Assembly (NCBI GenBank): GCA_016930055.1
Contig: JAFGHP010000056.1
Span: 1-62,014, forward strand
Source: Candidatus Bathyarchaeota archaeon
GTDB taxonomy: Archaea > Thermoproteota > Bathyarchaeia > TCS64
Length of the DNA stretch: 62,014 nucleotides
Direction: 5' to 3'
The translations under genes and the position numbers were made by a program. Within the stretch, counting starts at the first letter, position 1. Each line of letters begins with the position of its first letter. The notes below the pieces were generated by a model that saw nothing but the letters and a program-made list of their open reading frames with translations, ran no database searches and was not told where the DNA came from. Positions 1 to 7,564 of this stretch are shown here, in pieces.

Positions 1-175
1 ATTCATCTAATAATTTGCTGGTCTCAGAAATCGTTTCTATGCTCCAACCAGAGGAGTCATGCAGAGTTGTTAAGAGAGTAGTTACGGGCATAAGTAATTT
101 AGTATGGGAGGATTCATTTATTTTAGTAGCGTCGAAGAGTTATTTTCTTAAACTAAGAATACATATGAATTCAAC
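1..175. other. Left edge, upstream of purE; no gene firmly assigned
   Basis: One forward frame (about 3-194) stays open from the left edge and would overlap the purE start by about 19 bases. It could be the tail of a truncated upstream gene, but its residues match no family I recognise. I therefore do not call it a CDS. The purE promoter should lie here, but I cannot point to a convincing TATA box. Confidence 0.25.
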
Positions 176-616
176 ATGGTTTCAGTATCAATAATAATTG
201 GCAGCAACTCTGACAAAGAATTAGGCGAAAACGCTGCAAGCATACTAAAAGAGTTTGGAGTAGAATACGAAGTAAAAGTTCTCTCAGCACATAGAAATCT
301 TAAAGCATTAACAAAATATGTTGAAGAAAGTGACGCAAAAGTTTTCATCGCTATTGCTGGTTTAGCAGCAGCTTTACCTGGCGTAGTGGCTGCGCACACT
401 CTAAAGCCTGTTATCGGAGTCCCAAAGGAAGTTAAACTAAATGGTCTTGATTCGCTTCTTAGTATCGTTCAAATGCCTACCGGAGTACCAGTAGCAACCG
501 TAGGTATTGATTCAGCTAAGAATGCTGCAATACTTTCAGTAGAAATCTTAGCAGTATATGATGAAAAATTAGGAAAAAAGCTGGTTGAATATAGAGAAGA
601 GAGAGCTAATGGATAA
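176..616 (+). CDS. purE: 5-(carboxyamino)imidazole ribonucleotide mutase-like protein PurE
   Basis: PurE acts in de novo purine synthesis, placing the carboxyl group on the imidazole ring to give CAIR. The product has 146 residues, slightly short for the family (about 160). The PurE signatures are visible: GSNSD at residues 9-13, SAHR at 37-40, and the glycine/alanine-rich loop [15 protein letters not shown] at 61-75. Class I enzymes usually have GSxSDW, so the Lys after SD is a small divergence. The gene converges with purQ, ending 5 bases from the purQ stop, so purine genes lie on both strands here. The family call is firm. Whether it works as a class I mutase (with PurK) or a class II carboxylase cannot be settled from this window, which contains no purK. 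Confidence 0.9.
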   Translation: MVSVSIIIGSNSDKELGENAASILKEFGVEYEVKVLSAHRNLKALTKYVEESDAKVFIAIAGLAAALPGVVAAHTLKPVIGVPKEVKLNGLDSLLSIVQMPTGVPVATVGIDSAKNAAILSVEILAVYDEKLGKKLVEYREERANG

Positions 617-621
617 AAATT

Positions 622-1434
622 TTAAAAGTTTTTTTCGGTGTATTTTATTATTGATTCGAAGAATTGGTATCCGTCACCATATTTTTTTAGTCCAGTACTT
701 GTCCAAGTAGGCATAAGGTGACCATAATAGGCCCTCTCCGGATGAGGCATTAACCCCAGAACGTTTCCTTCAGGATTACATATTCCAGCGATATCATCTA
801 AAGCCCCATTCGGGTTAATAGGCCAGTCTTCATTGGCTGGAGATCCATCCTCTTTACAATACTTGAATACCACTTGGTCGTTTTCATATAATTTCTCCAG
901 CAACTTTACAAGGTTAGTTGGAGGCAGAATGAAACGTCCTTCACCATGGGCAACAGGGTTTTGAATTATTGTTCCTTCCCTTATTTCACTTAACATTCTA
1001 CAGTTTCCTTTGTTCACCTTCTTCATTCGGATCCATCTACACTGATAACCATGAGTATTGTTTCCGAGTGCTGCTTCAGGTTCAATACTTTTCCCATTAA
1101 AAGCGGGGAGGAACCCTGTTTCCACTAGTACTTGGAAGCCATTGCATACACCTATCACTGGTTTACCCTTCTCAACGAAGGCTTTCAGTTCTTTTCCTAT
1201 GCGGTACTCCATTTCCTTTGCCCAGATTGCACCGCTTCGAACGTAATCTCCGTAACTGAATCCTCCAGGGAAGAAAATTATATTATAGTCGTCAAGATTT
1301 TTTGTCTTGAAAAGTTTTTGACTGTGAATGAGTTCAGCAGTTACTTCTAAATCTCGGAAAGCGCGAAGAGCTTCTAGGTCACAGTTTGTTCCTGGAGCCC
1401 TCATTAATAGAACTCTGATGTCTTGACGTTTCAT
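622..1434 (-). CDS. purQ: Phosphoribosylformylglycinamidine synthase, glutaminase subunit PurQ
   Basis: PurQ supplies ammonia from glutamine to PurL in step 4 of purine synthesis. It is a class I glutamine amidotransferase: FPGGFSYGDY around residue 55-63, nucleophile Cys97 in GVCNGF, and the His-Glu pair (about 231 and 233) in MPHPER. I start at the ATG at 1434 because it overlaps the purL stop in an ATGA arrangement and is preceded by a GGAGGG ribosome-binding site. A longer reading from 1461 would add nine residues. The resulting 270 residues exceed the roughly 225 of typical bacterial PurQ; forms of about 270 residues are known in archaea. It is the last gene of purS-purL-purQ. Confidence 0.95.
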   Translation of the reverse strand: MKRQDIRVLLMRAPGTNCDLEALRAFRDLEVTAELIHSQKLFKTKNLDDYNIIFFPGGFSYGDYVRSGAIWAKEMEYRIGKELKAFVEKGKPVIGVCNGFQVLVETGFLPAFNGKSIEPEAALGNNTHGYQCRWIRMKKVNKGNCRMLSEIREGTIIQNPVAHGEGRFILPPTNLVKLLEKLYENDQVVFKYCKEDGSPANEDWPINPNGALDDIAGICNPEGNVLGLMPHPERAYYGHLMPTWTSTGLKKYGDGYQFFESIIKYTEKNF

Positions 1435-3803
1435 CGAGGACCCTCCAACGGAGTTTTCCATGCTTTAATTAATTCATTTAGGGGCTCTCTAAGAATTTTT
1501 TTGTTCAAGTAAAGTATTTCGAGTTGAGGTTCACTTGTTACGGTACCTATTTTTGAATATTTGGTTCCTTGCATAATTTTCTCAAATTGTTGAGCATTAT
1601 TATCTGATACCTCAACTAACAATCGACTGTTTGATTCTGAGAATAACAAGTAGTCTAACCTCATTTCTTCTGAGACAGGTACTTTTTCTAAATTAATTTT
1701 TATACCTAATCCACCAGTAAATGAGGTCTCAGCTAATGCAACTCCTAGACCACCATCAGAAAGATCATGACACGATAACACGAGTTTCGAGTCTATCGCA
1801 GTTGTTAATTTTTTGTATGAATTTATTGCATTTTGAGCATCTACTTTTGGTACTAAGTTACCTAAATAACCATATAGATTATAATATTCTGAGCCACCTA
1901 ATTCTGTCTTTGTTTCACCGATTATGTACAGTGAACTGCCTGGTTTTTTTAAGTCCATAGTAACCGCAGTTGTTATGTCAGGAATTATACCTAAAGCTGT
2001 AATAAGTAATGTTGGCGCGACTGGTCCCAAAGGAGACTCATTATATAAACTATCTTTACCTGAGATGAATGGAGCTTCATATGTTTTTCCGATTTCATAA
2101 CATGCTTTGCAAGCTTCTACTAGAGATCCCATTCTGTCAGGGTATTCGGGGTTTCCCCAAGTAAAATTGTCGAGTAATGCGATCCTTCTTCCACCCACTG
2201 CAATATTATTCCTATAAGCCTCGTCTATGCTTGAAGCAGCCATCCAGTAAGGATCAATTTTACCGAAACGTGGATTAAGGCCTGAAGATACGACGACGCC
2301 AATAAGTGAGTCTTCTAAAGGTTTTAGAACTGCAGCATTGTTTGGTCCTGCATTCCATCCTTGTAAAGGTTTTACTACGGTTTGTCCTTTGACTTCATGA
2401 TCGTATCTGCGTACAACTTTCTCTTTACTAGCAATGTTATAACTTGCCAACATTTTCTTTAAAATTAAACCAAGGTCAGTGGGTACATCGAGCTCTGGTT
2501 CAACAAATTTTGGGGGAATCCAAGCACTGATTCGTGTAGTTTTAGGTGGTTCAAAAAGGGATTTTAAATCAATCTCAGCGATTTTTACTTCATGATAAAA
2601 CAACTTTGCTAATCCTGAGTCATCATATCTACCAATCGCTGTTGCATCGGTTTGTTCATCTTTGAAAATCTGTATTACTTTTTCCAAATTTTTTGGAGGA
2701 ACAGCGAGAAGCATCCTTTCTTGGCTTTCAGAGATCCAGATCTCCCAAGGAGCCATTTTCGCAGCTTTTAAAGGAATTTTATCTAAGTCAATTTGTACGC
2801 CTAAATTATATTTATCAGCAGTTTCACAGACACCACAACTAATTCCTCCCCCACCAATATCAGTTATTCCAGAACCTAGACGCTCTTCACTAATCTGTTT
2901 AATAGCCCGTTTAAGTTTCTCTTCTTCTATCGGGTTACCTACCTGTACTGCTGGACGCGAAGTTGTCTCTGATTCTTTGGTTAACTCTGCTGACGCGAAA
3001 GTTACGCCATGGATCCCATCTAAGCCAGTTTTACCCCCTGCAAGAACCACGTAGTCCCCTTTTTTGACTTCTTTAACGTATTCTTCTTTCCTTAATACAC
3101 CTATACAACCAGCATATACTACTACATTTCCAGTGTAATCTTCATCGAAAACTGTTGCTCCGTTAACTGTTGGTATTCCAATACTGTTACCATAACTTCC
3201 AATCCCATCAATTACCCCGTTAAACAAATATGAGGGGTGTTTCACTCCTTCCGGAAGCTTATTGTATGGATAATTTAGTGGTCCAAAACATAAGACATCG
3301 GTACAAGCAATTGGATTAGCCCAGACACCTAAAATGTCTCTAATTACTCCACCTAAACCTGTTGCAGCGCCACCAAAGGGTTCAATTGCTGAGGGATGGT
3401 TATGGGTTTCAACTTTTATTGCAACCGCTATTTCATAACTTAGATCCACTATTCCTGCATTATCTTCAAAAACACTGTAACACCAAGGAGCATTGATCTC
3501 ATCGGTTTCTTTCTTTATGTAACTTTTTAATAATCCGTTTATTGTGCCTTCAGGAGTATTTACAAAGCCTTTGAAAGTTTTATGACTACAGTGTTCACTA
3601 TAGGTTTGGTCATATGTCTGTAACTCTATATCCGTAGCTTTTTTTTCTTTTATCAAATAATGATCTCTAATAAATCGCAGTTCTTGTAAGCTAAGTCCCA
3701 GACCTAAGGTTTTAGCAATTTCATTTAATTCATCATCAGTTGCATTCAATAAATCTATTATATAATGATCAAAAGAGTGGTCGCTTTTCGTTATTCGGTT
3801 CAT
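1431..3803 (-). CDS. purL: Phosphoribosylformylglycinamidine synthase, large subunit PurL
   Basis: PurL is the ATP-dependent synthetase that converts FGAR to FGAM using ammonia from PurQ, with PurS as structural partner. It has 790 residues, a little longer than the usual small-type PurL (about 720-750). Family motifs are present: SEHCSHK near residue 70, the glycine-rich segment beginning VETHNHPSAIEPFGG near 131, DIGGGGISCGVCE in the middle, and CHDLSDGGLGVALAE in the second half. Its ATG shares one base with the purS stop (TAATG), and its stop overlaps the purQ start (ATGA), so the three genes are translationally coupled. Confidence 0.96.
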   Translation of the reverse strand: MNRITKSDHSFDHYIIDLLNATDDELNEIAKTLGLGLSLQELRFIRDHYLIKEKKATDIELQTYDQTYSEHCSHKTFKGFVNTPEGTINGLLKSYIKKETDEINAPWCYSVFEDNAGIVDLSYEIAVAIKVETHNHPSAIEPFGGAATGLGGVIRDILGVWANPIACTDVLCFGPLNYPYNKLPEGVKHPSYLFNGVIDGIGSYGNSIGIPTVNGATVFDEDYTGNVVVYAGCIGVLRKEEYVKEVKKGDYVVLAGGKTGLDGIHGVTFASAELTKESETTSRPAVQVGNPIEEEKLKRAIKQISEERLGSGITDIGGGGISCGVCETADKYNLGVQIDLDKIPLKAAKMAPWEIWISESQERMLLAVPPKNLEKVIQIFKDEQTDATAIGRYDDSGLAKLFYHEVKIAEIDLKSLFEPPKTTRISAWIPPKFVEPELDVPTDLGLILKKMLASYNIASKEKVVRRYDHEVKGQTVVKPLQGWNAGPNNAAVLKPLEDSLIGVVVSSGLNPRFGKIDPYWMAASSIDEAYRNNIAVGGRRIALLDNFTWGNPEYPDRMGSLVEACKACYEIGKTYEAPFISGKDSLYNESPLGPVAPTLLITALGIIPDITTAVTMDLKKPGSSLYIIGETKTELGGSEYYNLYGYLGNLVPKVDAQNAINSYKKLTTAIDSKLVLSCHDLSDGGLGVALAETSFTGGLGIKINLEKVPVSEEMRLDYLLFSESNSRLLVEVSDNNAQQFEKIMQGTKYSKIGTVTSEPQLEILYLNKKILREPLNELIKAWKTPLEGPR

Positions 3804-4051
3804 TAAAGCTCACTCAACTCGATACGATAATCGTCTTTAGTTGGGTTTGTTAAGAGCCGTCTACACATTTCGTTAATCAAGTATTCAGCATTGCTTTCAT
3901 CAGAAGCCTCAAAAATTACTTCGTAAGCTTTGCTTGAACGCACACTAACAACATTGTAACCTAAGCCAGTTAATGCATTAGCGGTGGTTTCACCTTCAGG
4001 ATCTGAGTATCCAGATTTAAGAGTCACATAAACAAAAGCTTTGAATCTCAT
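3803..4051 (-). CDS. purS: Phosphoribosylformylglycinamidine synthase subunit PurS
   Basis: PurS is the small dimeric protein that bridges PurL and PurQ. Starting at the ATG at 4051 gives 82 residues, the normal PurS length. The frame is open upstream to 4123, but those 24 extra residues lie outside the family fold. Family features are the beta strand FKAFVYVTLKSGYSDPEG at the N-terminus, then NALTGLGY and the strand VVSVRSSKAYEV. It is the first gene of the operon. An AT-rich TATA-like stretch lies about 45-50 bases upstream (around 4095-4102), giving a plausible short leader. Confidence 0.92.
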   Translation of the reverse strand: MRFKAFVYVTLKSGYSDPEGETTANALTGLGYNVVSVRSSKAYEVIFEASDESNAEYLINEMCRRLLTNPTKDDYRIELSEL

Positions 4052-4167
4052 AAATATCACAAACCATGTTGAAGTTTTAAGCTCTTGGATATCTAAACAT
4101 ATAAATTTTAAAAATATTTCCATACAAACTTAACATATTTATATAATAATTAGTTGGTACTCTAGAT

Positions 4168-4237
4168 TTTTGTGTTATAAAAATTAAAAATAATGGGGGT
4201 GTGGTAATGCCTAGCCTCAGGGCAGTTAAACCGCCCT
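4168..4237 (-). terminator. Hairpin plus T-rich tract after the ATPase K gene
   Basis: Read on the minus strand, AGGGC and GCCCT (4219-4237) form a 5-bp stem. The enclosed loop holds the small self-complementary GTTTAAC. The hairpin starts on the first base of the stop codon. About 25 bases further on, the strand becomes T-rich (around 4172-4192), which is the usual archaeal termination signal. The hairpin is one of the few GC-rich spots in this gap. Termination is an inference from base composition. Confidence 0.5.
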
Positions 4238-4698
4238 TACTGGCTTATCATCAGGATAGCGATGATAAGACCGTATATAGCTAGACCTTCACCTAGCGCT
4301 ACAAACAGCAGAGACCAGATTGAAAGCTCTGGCTTCTGTGTAAGCATCTCCGCACCTGCTTTAGCAGCAACCATGATGGCTAAGGATGCAGCGAAACCTG
4401 TACCCATCAAAGTTAATGCACCAGTCAATAGTGGCCAAGCCGACTCAGGTATCATCCCTTCTCCTCCTCCCAGTATTATAAATAATGAGAAGAATATGCT
4501 CAGTAAAAGCATAAAAACTCCGAAAGCGTTTAACGAAGTGCCCCAGATTGTGCTTTTCCCTTCTACTTCAGCTGAAGCATTTATCGTTGACCCATGGACC
4601 ATAGCCCATAAAGAAGCAAGTATAAGTACACAGACTAATAGAACATTGGGAAGCACAGTCGATTCCAACACTTGGTTAACCAGCAGCTCATTGAACAT
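4237..4698 (-). CDS. atpK: V/A-type ATPase proteolipid (K/c) subunit, four-helix type
   Basis: This is the membrane rotor subunit of the A1Ao ATP synthase. The 153 residues form four hydrophobic helices, a duplicated hairpin. The ion-binding carboxylate is visible in the last helix within FVALGEGLAIYG. The equivalent position in the second helix (segment NAFGVFMLLLSIFF) has no Glu or Asp, so there is one carboxylate per four helices, as in eukaryotic V-ATPase c subunits. It stands alone, with no other ATPase subunit in the window. A GGTGAG ribosome-binding-site-like sequence lies about 8-13 bases upstream of the ATG. Confidence 0.88.
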   Translation of the reverse strand: MFNELLVNQVLESTVLPNVLLVCVLILASLWAMVHGSTINASAEVEGKSTIWGTSLNAFGVFMLLLSIFFSLFIILGGGEGMIPESAWPLLTGALTLMGTGFAASLAIMVAAKAGAEMLTQKPELSIWSLLFVALGEGLAIYGLIIAILMISQ

Positions 4699-4847
4699 AT
4701 CTTAAGGTTCTCACCTTTTCCTCTTTAAATAAGGGGTATAACATATATTCTTTTCCACTGCATTTATAAAAAAAATTCAAGTAAACCAATTTTTATATTG
4801 ATTATAGCATTATTTACAACAAAATTTAGTTAAAAATTTCTCGTAAA

Positions 4848-5102
4848 TCAACTTTTATTATTTTTTAATGAATCTATTCTTTTAGAGATATAATATATCG
4901 TTCCAAGGTAAACCATCATTAAAAAAATTATTAATCCAATAATTAATTCCATGTTATTGGGTTTTATCTGGAAAATAAGAATAGCTGCTATAATCATTCC
5001 AACTAATGGGAAAAGCATTACAATCAAAAAAAATGGTTTAAGCTTAATCATTATTTCAGTTAAAGTTGGTTTATTTTGAGAAGGCTCTGAATAATTGCTC
5101 AA
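4848..5102 (-). CDS. Small two-helix membrane protein of unknown function
   Basis: I do not recognise this 84-residue protein. It has a polar N-terminus (about 24 residues), then two hydrophobic segments (about 26-47 and 53-72) separated by a short polar loop with Lys and Asn, and ends in a lysine-rich tail. That is a simple two-pass membrane hairpin. It sits in a 450-base stretch between the ATPase K gene and a flavin-type split-barrel protein, all on the minus strand but with gaps that do not suggest a tight operon. Confidence 0.55.
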   Translation of the reverse strand: MSNYSEPSQNKPTLTEIMIKLKPFFLIVMLFPLVGMIIAAILIFQIKPNNMELIIGLIIFLMMVYLGTIYYISKRIDSLKNNKS

Positions 5103-5147
5103 TCTAATTCATCCATCAATGTAAGAATAGATTAAGGGAGTAGAGAG

Positions 5148-5573
5148 TTAAGCTTTGTTTATTAAACGTGCACTTATTGGCGTAATGAATATTAATACAC
5201 TCTTATCGCTGGCTTGCCCTTGAGGGAACCAATATTTGTCTCTCTGTGAGGGACGCCAATATAGATACCACCAAACCCACTTCTCATTAATGTAATCTTT
5301 GTCTTCCTCAATTCTAGCATTTCCCTCAATCTCAAAAAATTCGCCTTTCTTGCTTCCAGGGAAGGTTAAAGTTACTCTTGTATCATTCTTAAGATGTTTA
5401 ATCTTTTCAGTATCGTTTTCGGTTGGAAACCAAAGTGTACCATAAGGATCTTCGTTTAAATTTATCATTGGACGACTTTTTTCTTTATCATTATAATAGG
5501 TTGTTAAGAAAACCACTTTAGCTGATTTGAAAGCTTCTTCTAAACCATCAATTTTATTCATATTTATCTTCAT
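5148..5573 (-). CDS. Pyridoxamine 5'-phosphate oxidase-like split-barrel protein
   Basis: The 141 residues match the FMN/F420-binding split-barrel family. After an N-terminal helix comes the strand VVFLTTYYNDKEKSRPM, then GTLWFPTENDTEKIKHLKND and a strand VTLTFPGSKKGEFFEIEGNA. This is the order seen in general-stress-protein-26-like and F420-dependent reductase families. Tryptophan and tyrosine are dense near residues 97-117. The first Met is followed four residues later by another (MNKIDG) that could be the real start. The cofactor and substrate cannot be told from the sequence. Confidence 0.75.
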   Translation of the reverse strand: MKINMNKIDGLEEAFKSAKVVFLTTYYNDKEKSRPMINLNEDPYGTLWFPTENDTEKIKHLKNDTRVTLTFPGSKKGEFFEIEGNARIEEDKDYINEKWVWWYLYWRPSQRDKYWFPQGQASDKSVLIFITPISARLINKA

Positions 5574-5614
5574 AAATATTCTTGAATGATAAATAAAAAA
5601 ACTTTAGGAAAAAA

Positions 5615-6577
5615 TCATTGAGTAATTGTTTCAATTGTAGGGGTTTCATTAAAAATTCTGGTGGGTATATCACCTAATGAATTTTCTAGGCCTCTTAATC
5701 TGTTTCTCAGAGTCACTTCTGTAGTTCCAGCAGCGTTGGCTACATCTTTCTGTATTCTTTTATCATTGTTTTCAATACACGCCATGTAAAGTGCAGCGGC
5801 TGCAAGACCTCTTGGATCTTTGCCAGTTAATTCCTGCTTTTCTCTTGCTTTCCGCAATATTCTAATCGCATATTCTTCAGTTAAACGCTTTAATTTTAAT
5901 TTAGCTGCTATACTTGGGATAAACTTTGTAGGATTATCTATTGGCATACGTAAATTCAATTCTTTAATTAATAACCTGTATGTTCGTGCAACTTCTGAAT
6001 GATCTCTTGTACTTACTTGTGAAATTTTCTTTAATGGTCTAGGCACCTCAGCTGCTCTACAAGCAGCATATATGGATGCAGCTATGAAAGCATCAATGGA
6101 GCGTCCTCTAATCAAATCTTTCTTTAGAGACTTTCTATAAATAGCTGCTGCTTGCTCTTTTACACTTTGAGGAATATGTAAAATGACACACATTCTATCA
6201 AGCTCAGCCATAGCTATGCTTAAATTTCTTCTCCAAGACTCGTCAAATTTTGATCTATTATCATATTTCCTTAAACGATCCATCTTAACAAGAGTCTCAG
6301 TGTTTAAACGTCTACCAGCTGCGTCTCTATCGCCTTTAATTATTGTTGATAATCCTTTATCATAGAAAGATAAAGAAGACACTGAACCAGCTCTACTACG
6401 ATTATTTTTCTCAGTTAATGTAAAAGCACGCCATTCCGGTCCACGGTCAATAATCTCGTCTTCTATAACTAATCCACAATTACTGCAGACTCTTTCACCG
6501 TTATCGAGATCACTAATGATGCTTGTATTCCCGCATTTAGGGCAACTGGATTTGTTTTCCATCTCGTTTGTTTTCAC
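5615..6577 (-). CDS. tfb: Transcription initiation factor B (TFB)
   Basis: TFB recruits RNA polymerase to TBP-bound promoters. The N-terminal zinc ribbon has Cys12, 15, 31 and 34. It is followed by the B-finger/reader segment around DRGPEWRAF, then two cyclin repeats (about 115-205 and 215-305), including GRSIDAFIAASIYAACR and a second repeat with KDPRGLAAAALYMAC. The 320 residues are about normal. A TATA-like TTTATAA (about 6597-6603, minus strand) lies only about 25 bases upstream of the first ATG. Transcription may therefore begin so close that the second in-frame ATG (6562) is used. It is divergent from the PadR-like gene. No second TFB is seen in the window. Confidence 0.96.
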   Translation of the reverse strand: MKTNEMENKSSCPKCGNTSIISDLDNGERVCSNCGLVIEDEIIDRGPEWRAFTLTEKNNRSRAGSVSSLSFYDKGLSTIIKGDRDAAGRRLNTETLVKMDRLRKYDNRSKFDESWRRNLSIAMAELDRMCVILHIPQSVKEQAAAIYRKSLKKDLIRGRSIDAFIAASIYAACRAAEVPRPLKKISQVSTRDHSEVARTYRLLIKELNLRMPIDNPTKFIPSIAAKLKLKRLTEEYAIRILRKAREKQELTGKDPRGLAAAALYMACIENNDKRIQKDVANAAGTTEVTLRNRLRGLENSLGDIPTRIFNETPTIETITQ

Positions 6578-6620
6578 TCTATCATCTCTTTTAGTTATAA
6601 ACCAAAAAGGGTATTCATAA

Positions 6621-6645
6621 TTTACCCATACGTAAATTATATATA
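6621..6645 (+). promoter_or_regulatory. TATA box with adjacent inverted repeat, promoter of the PadR-like gene
   Basis: TTATATATA at 6637-6645 lies 33-41 bases before the ATG at 6678, right for an archaeal TATA box with a short leader. Directly upstream, overlapping the expected BRE, is the inverted repeat TTTAC-6nt-GTAAA (6621-6636). Short palindromes are common by chance in AT-rich DNA, so its position next to the regulator's own promoter is the main argument for an operator. Confidence 0.5.
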
Positions 6646-6677
6646 CTCCTGTTACTTATAAGCATTTCGGGGAACAT

Positions 6678-6995
6678 ATGCCAAAACCTTACGGAGCAAC
6701 CGGAGCTACTAAAATGAAAATTTTAGCAATAATCTGTTATAACGGAACTTGTGGACAAGAATCATACGGCTATAACATTTGGCAAGTTCTAAAAAATAGA
6801 TTCCACACTTATGTAAATAACGAAGATATCAGAAATGTTTACCACCATTTGAATGGTTTATGTGAATTAAATTTGTTAGAACGAGACAGTAACTTGGAAA
6901 ATGAAACCAGATGCATGTATAAACTTACAGAATCAGGATATGCATATATGGACAAATATAAAATATATTTAAAGTTATTAGAAAAAGACAGTTAA
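6678..6995 (+). CDS. PadR-like winged-helix transcriptional regulator
   Basis: This 105-residue protein has the size and layout of a single-domain PadR-type winged helix. A first helix (TKMKILAIICYNG) is followed by SYGYNIWQVLKNRF, then NVYHHLNGLCELNLLER as recognition helix and wing start, and a TESGYAYMDKYKIYLKLLE C-terminal helix typical of the dimer interface. It is transcribed divergently from tfb, and its 3' end overlaps the ModE-like gene by 4 bases on the opposite strand. It may regulate itself through the inverted repeat at 6621-6636. Its ligand is unknown. Confidence 0.75.
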   Translation: MPKPYGATGATKMKILAIICYNGTCGQESYGYNIWQVLKNRFHTYVNNEDIRNVYHHLNGLCELNLLERDSNLENETRCMYKLTESGYAYMDKYKIYLKLLEKDS

Positions 6996-7513
6996 TTTTT
7001 AATATAAATTCCTTCAACAAAATAGTGTATTTCCAAGTTTTGACCATTTTCGAGAAAATTTGATTCTATAGACTCAGGTATCATAACTCTTATGATTGAA
7101 TTATCTTCTTGTTTTAAAACAATAGTCTTAGTGTCATTGTTTTTTTCTATAGAATCTAATTCACCCTGGATTACAACCTTTCTTTTTTCATCTAGAATTA
7201 ATGATATTTTTTCACGCTGAATAATGAAGTCATTTAACAGTTTTTTACCGTTTTCAGATAGTTGTGCGCCACCTCCTCCTAAACTACCTCCCTTATGAAC
7301 TATTATCAGAGATTGCCCTAACTTAGTTTGAGCTTCCTTAATCATTCCCCAAGCAAATCTGTAAGACATACCAAGCGAAGCAGCAGCTTCCTTTAATGTT
7401 CCAGTTTCCTCAATTTTTTTTAAAATACTATAAACTCCTGGACCAAAAACGTAGCCATAATCGTTTTCAAACCATAACTTAAAAACGGGACGGGGATTTC
7501 TATCGTTTGACAT
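6992..7513 (-). CDS. ModE-like molybdate-type regulator
   Basis: The N-terminal winged helix (about 20-100) carries the ModE signatures: LKEAAASLGMSYRFAWGMI as helix-turn-helix and a glycine-rich wing GGSLGGGGAQLSENG. The remaining ~60 residues form a small beta-rich domain of mop/TOBE size, which in this family binds oxyanions such as molybdate. The 173 residues fit one DNA-binding domain plus one mop-like domain. No molybdate transporter or molybdopterin gene lies nearby, so its target is elsewhere or it senses another oxyanion. Confidence 0.8.
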   Translation of the reverse strand: MSNDRNPRPVFKLWFENDYGYVFGPGVYSILKKIEETGTLKEAAASLGMSYRFAWGMIKEAQTKLGQSLIIVHKGGSLGGGGAQLSENGKKLLNDFIIQREKISLILDEKRKVVIQGELDSIEKNNDTKTIVLKQEDNSIIRVMIPESIESNFLENGQNLEIHYFVEGIYIKN

Positions 7514-7564
7514 TAAATTAAGTTACTTTAAACAAGTAAATATATTTGTTTAAAAAATTTGAGT

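Noticed and set aside
3-194. Open forward frame from the left edge overlapping the purE start
   Set aside because: No recognisable family, edge-truncated, and open frames of this length are common in this sequence.
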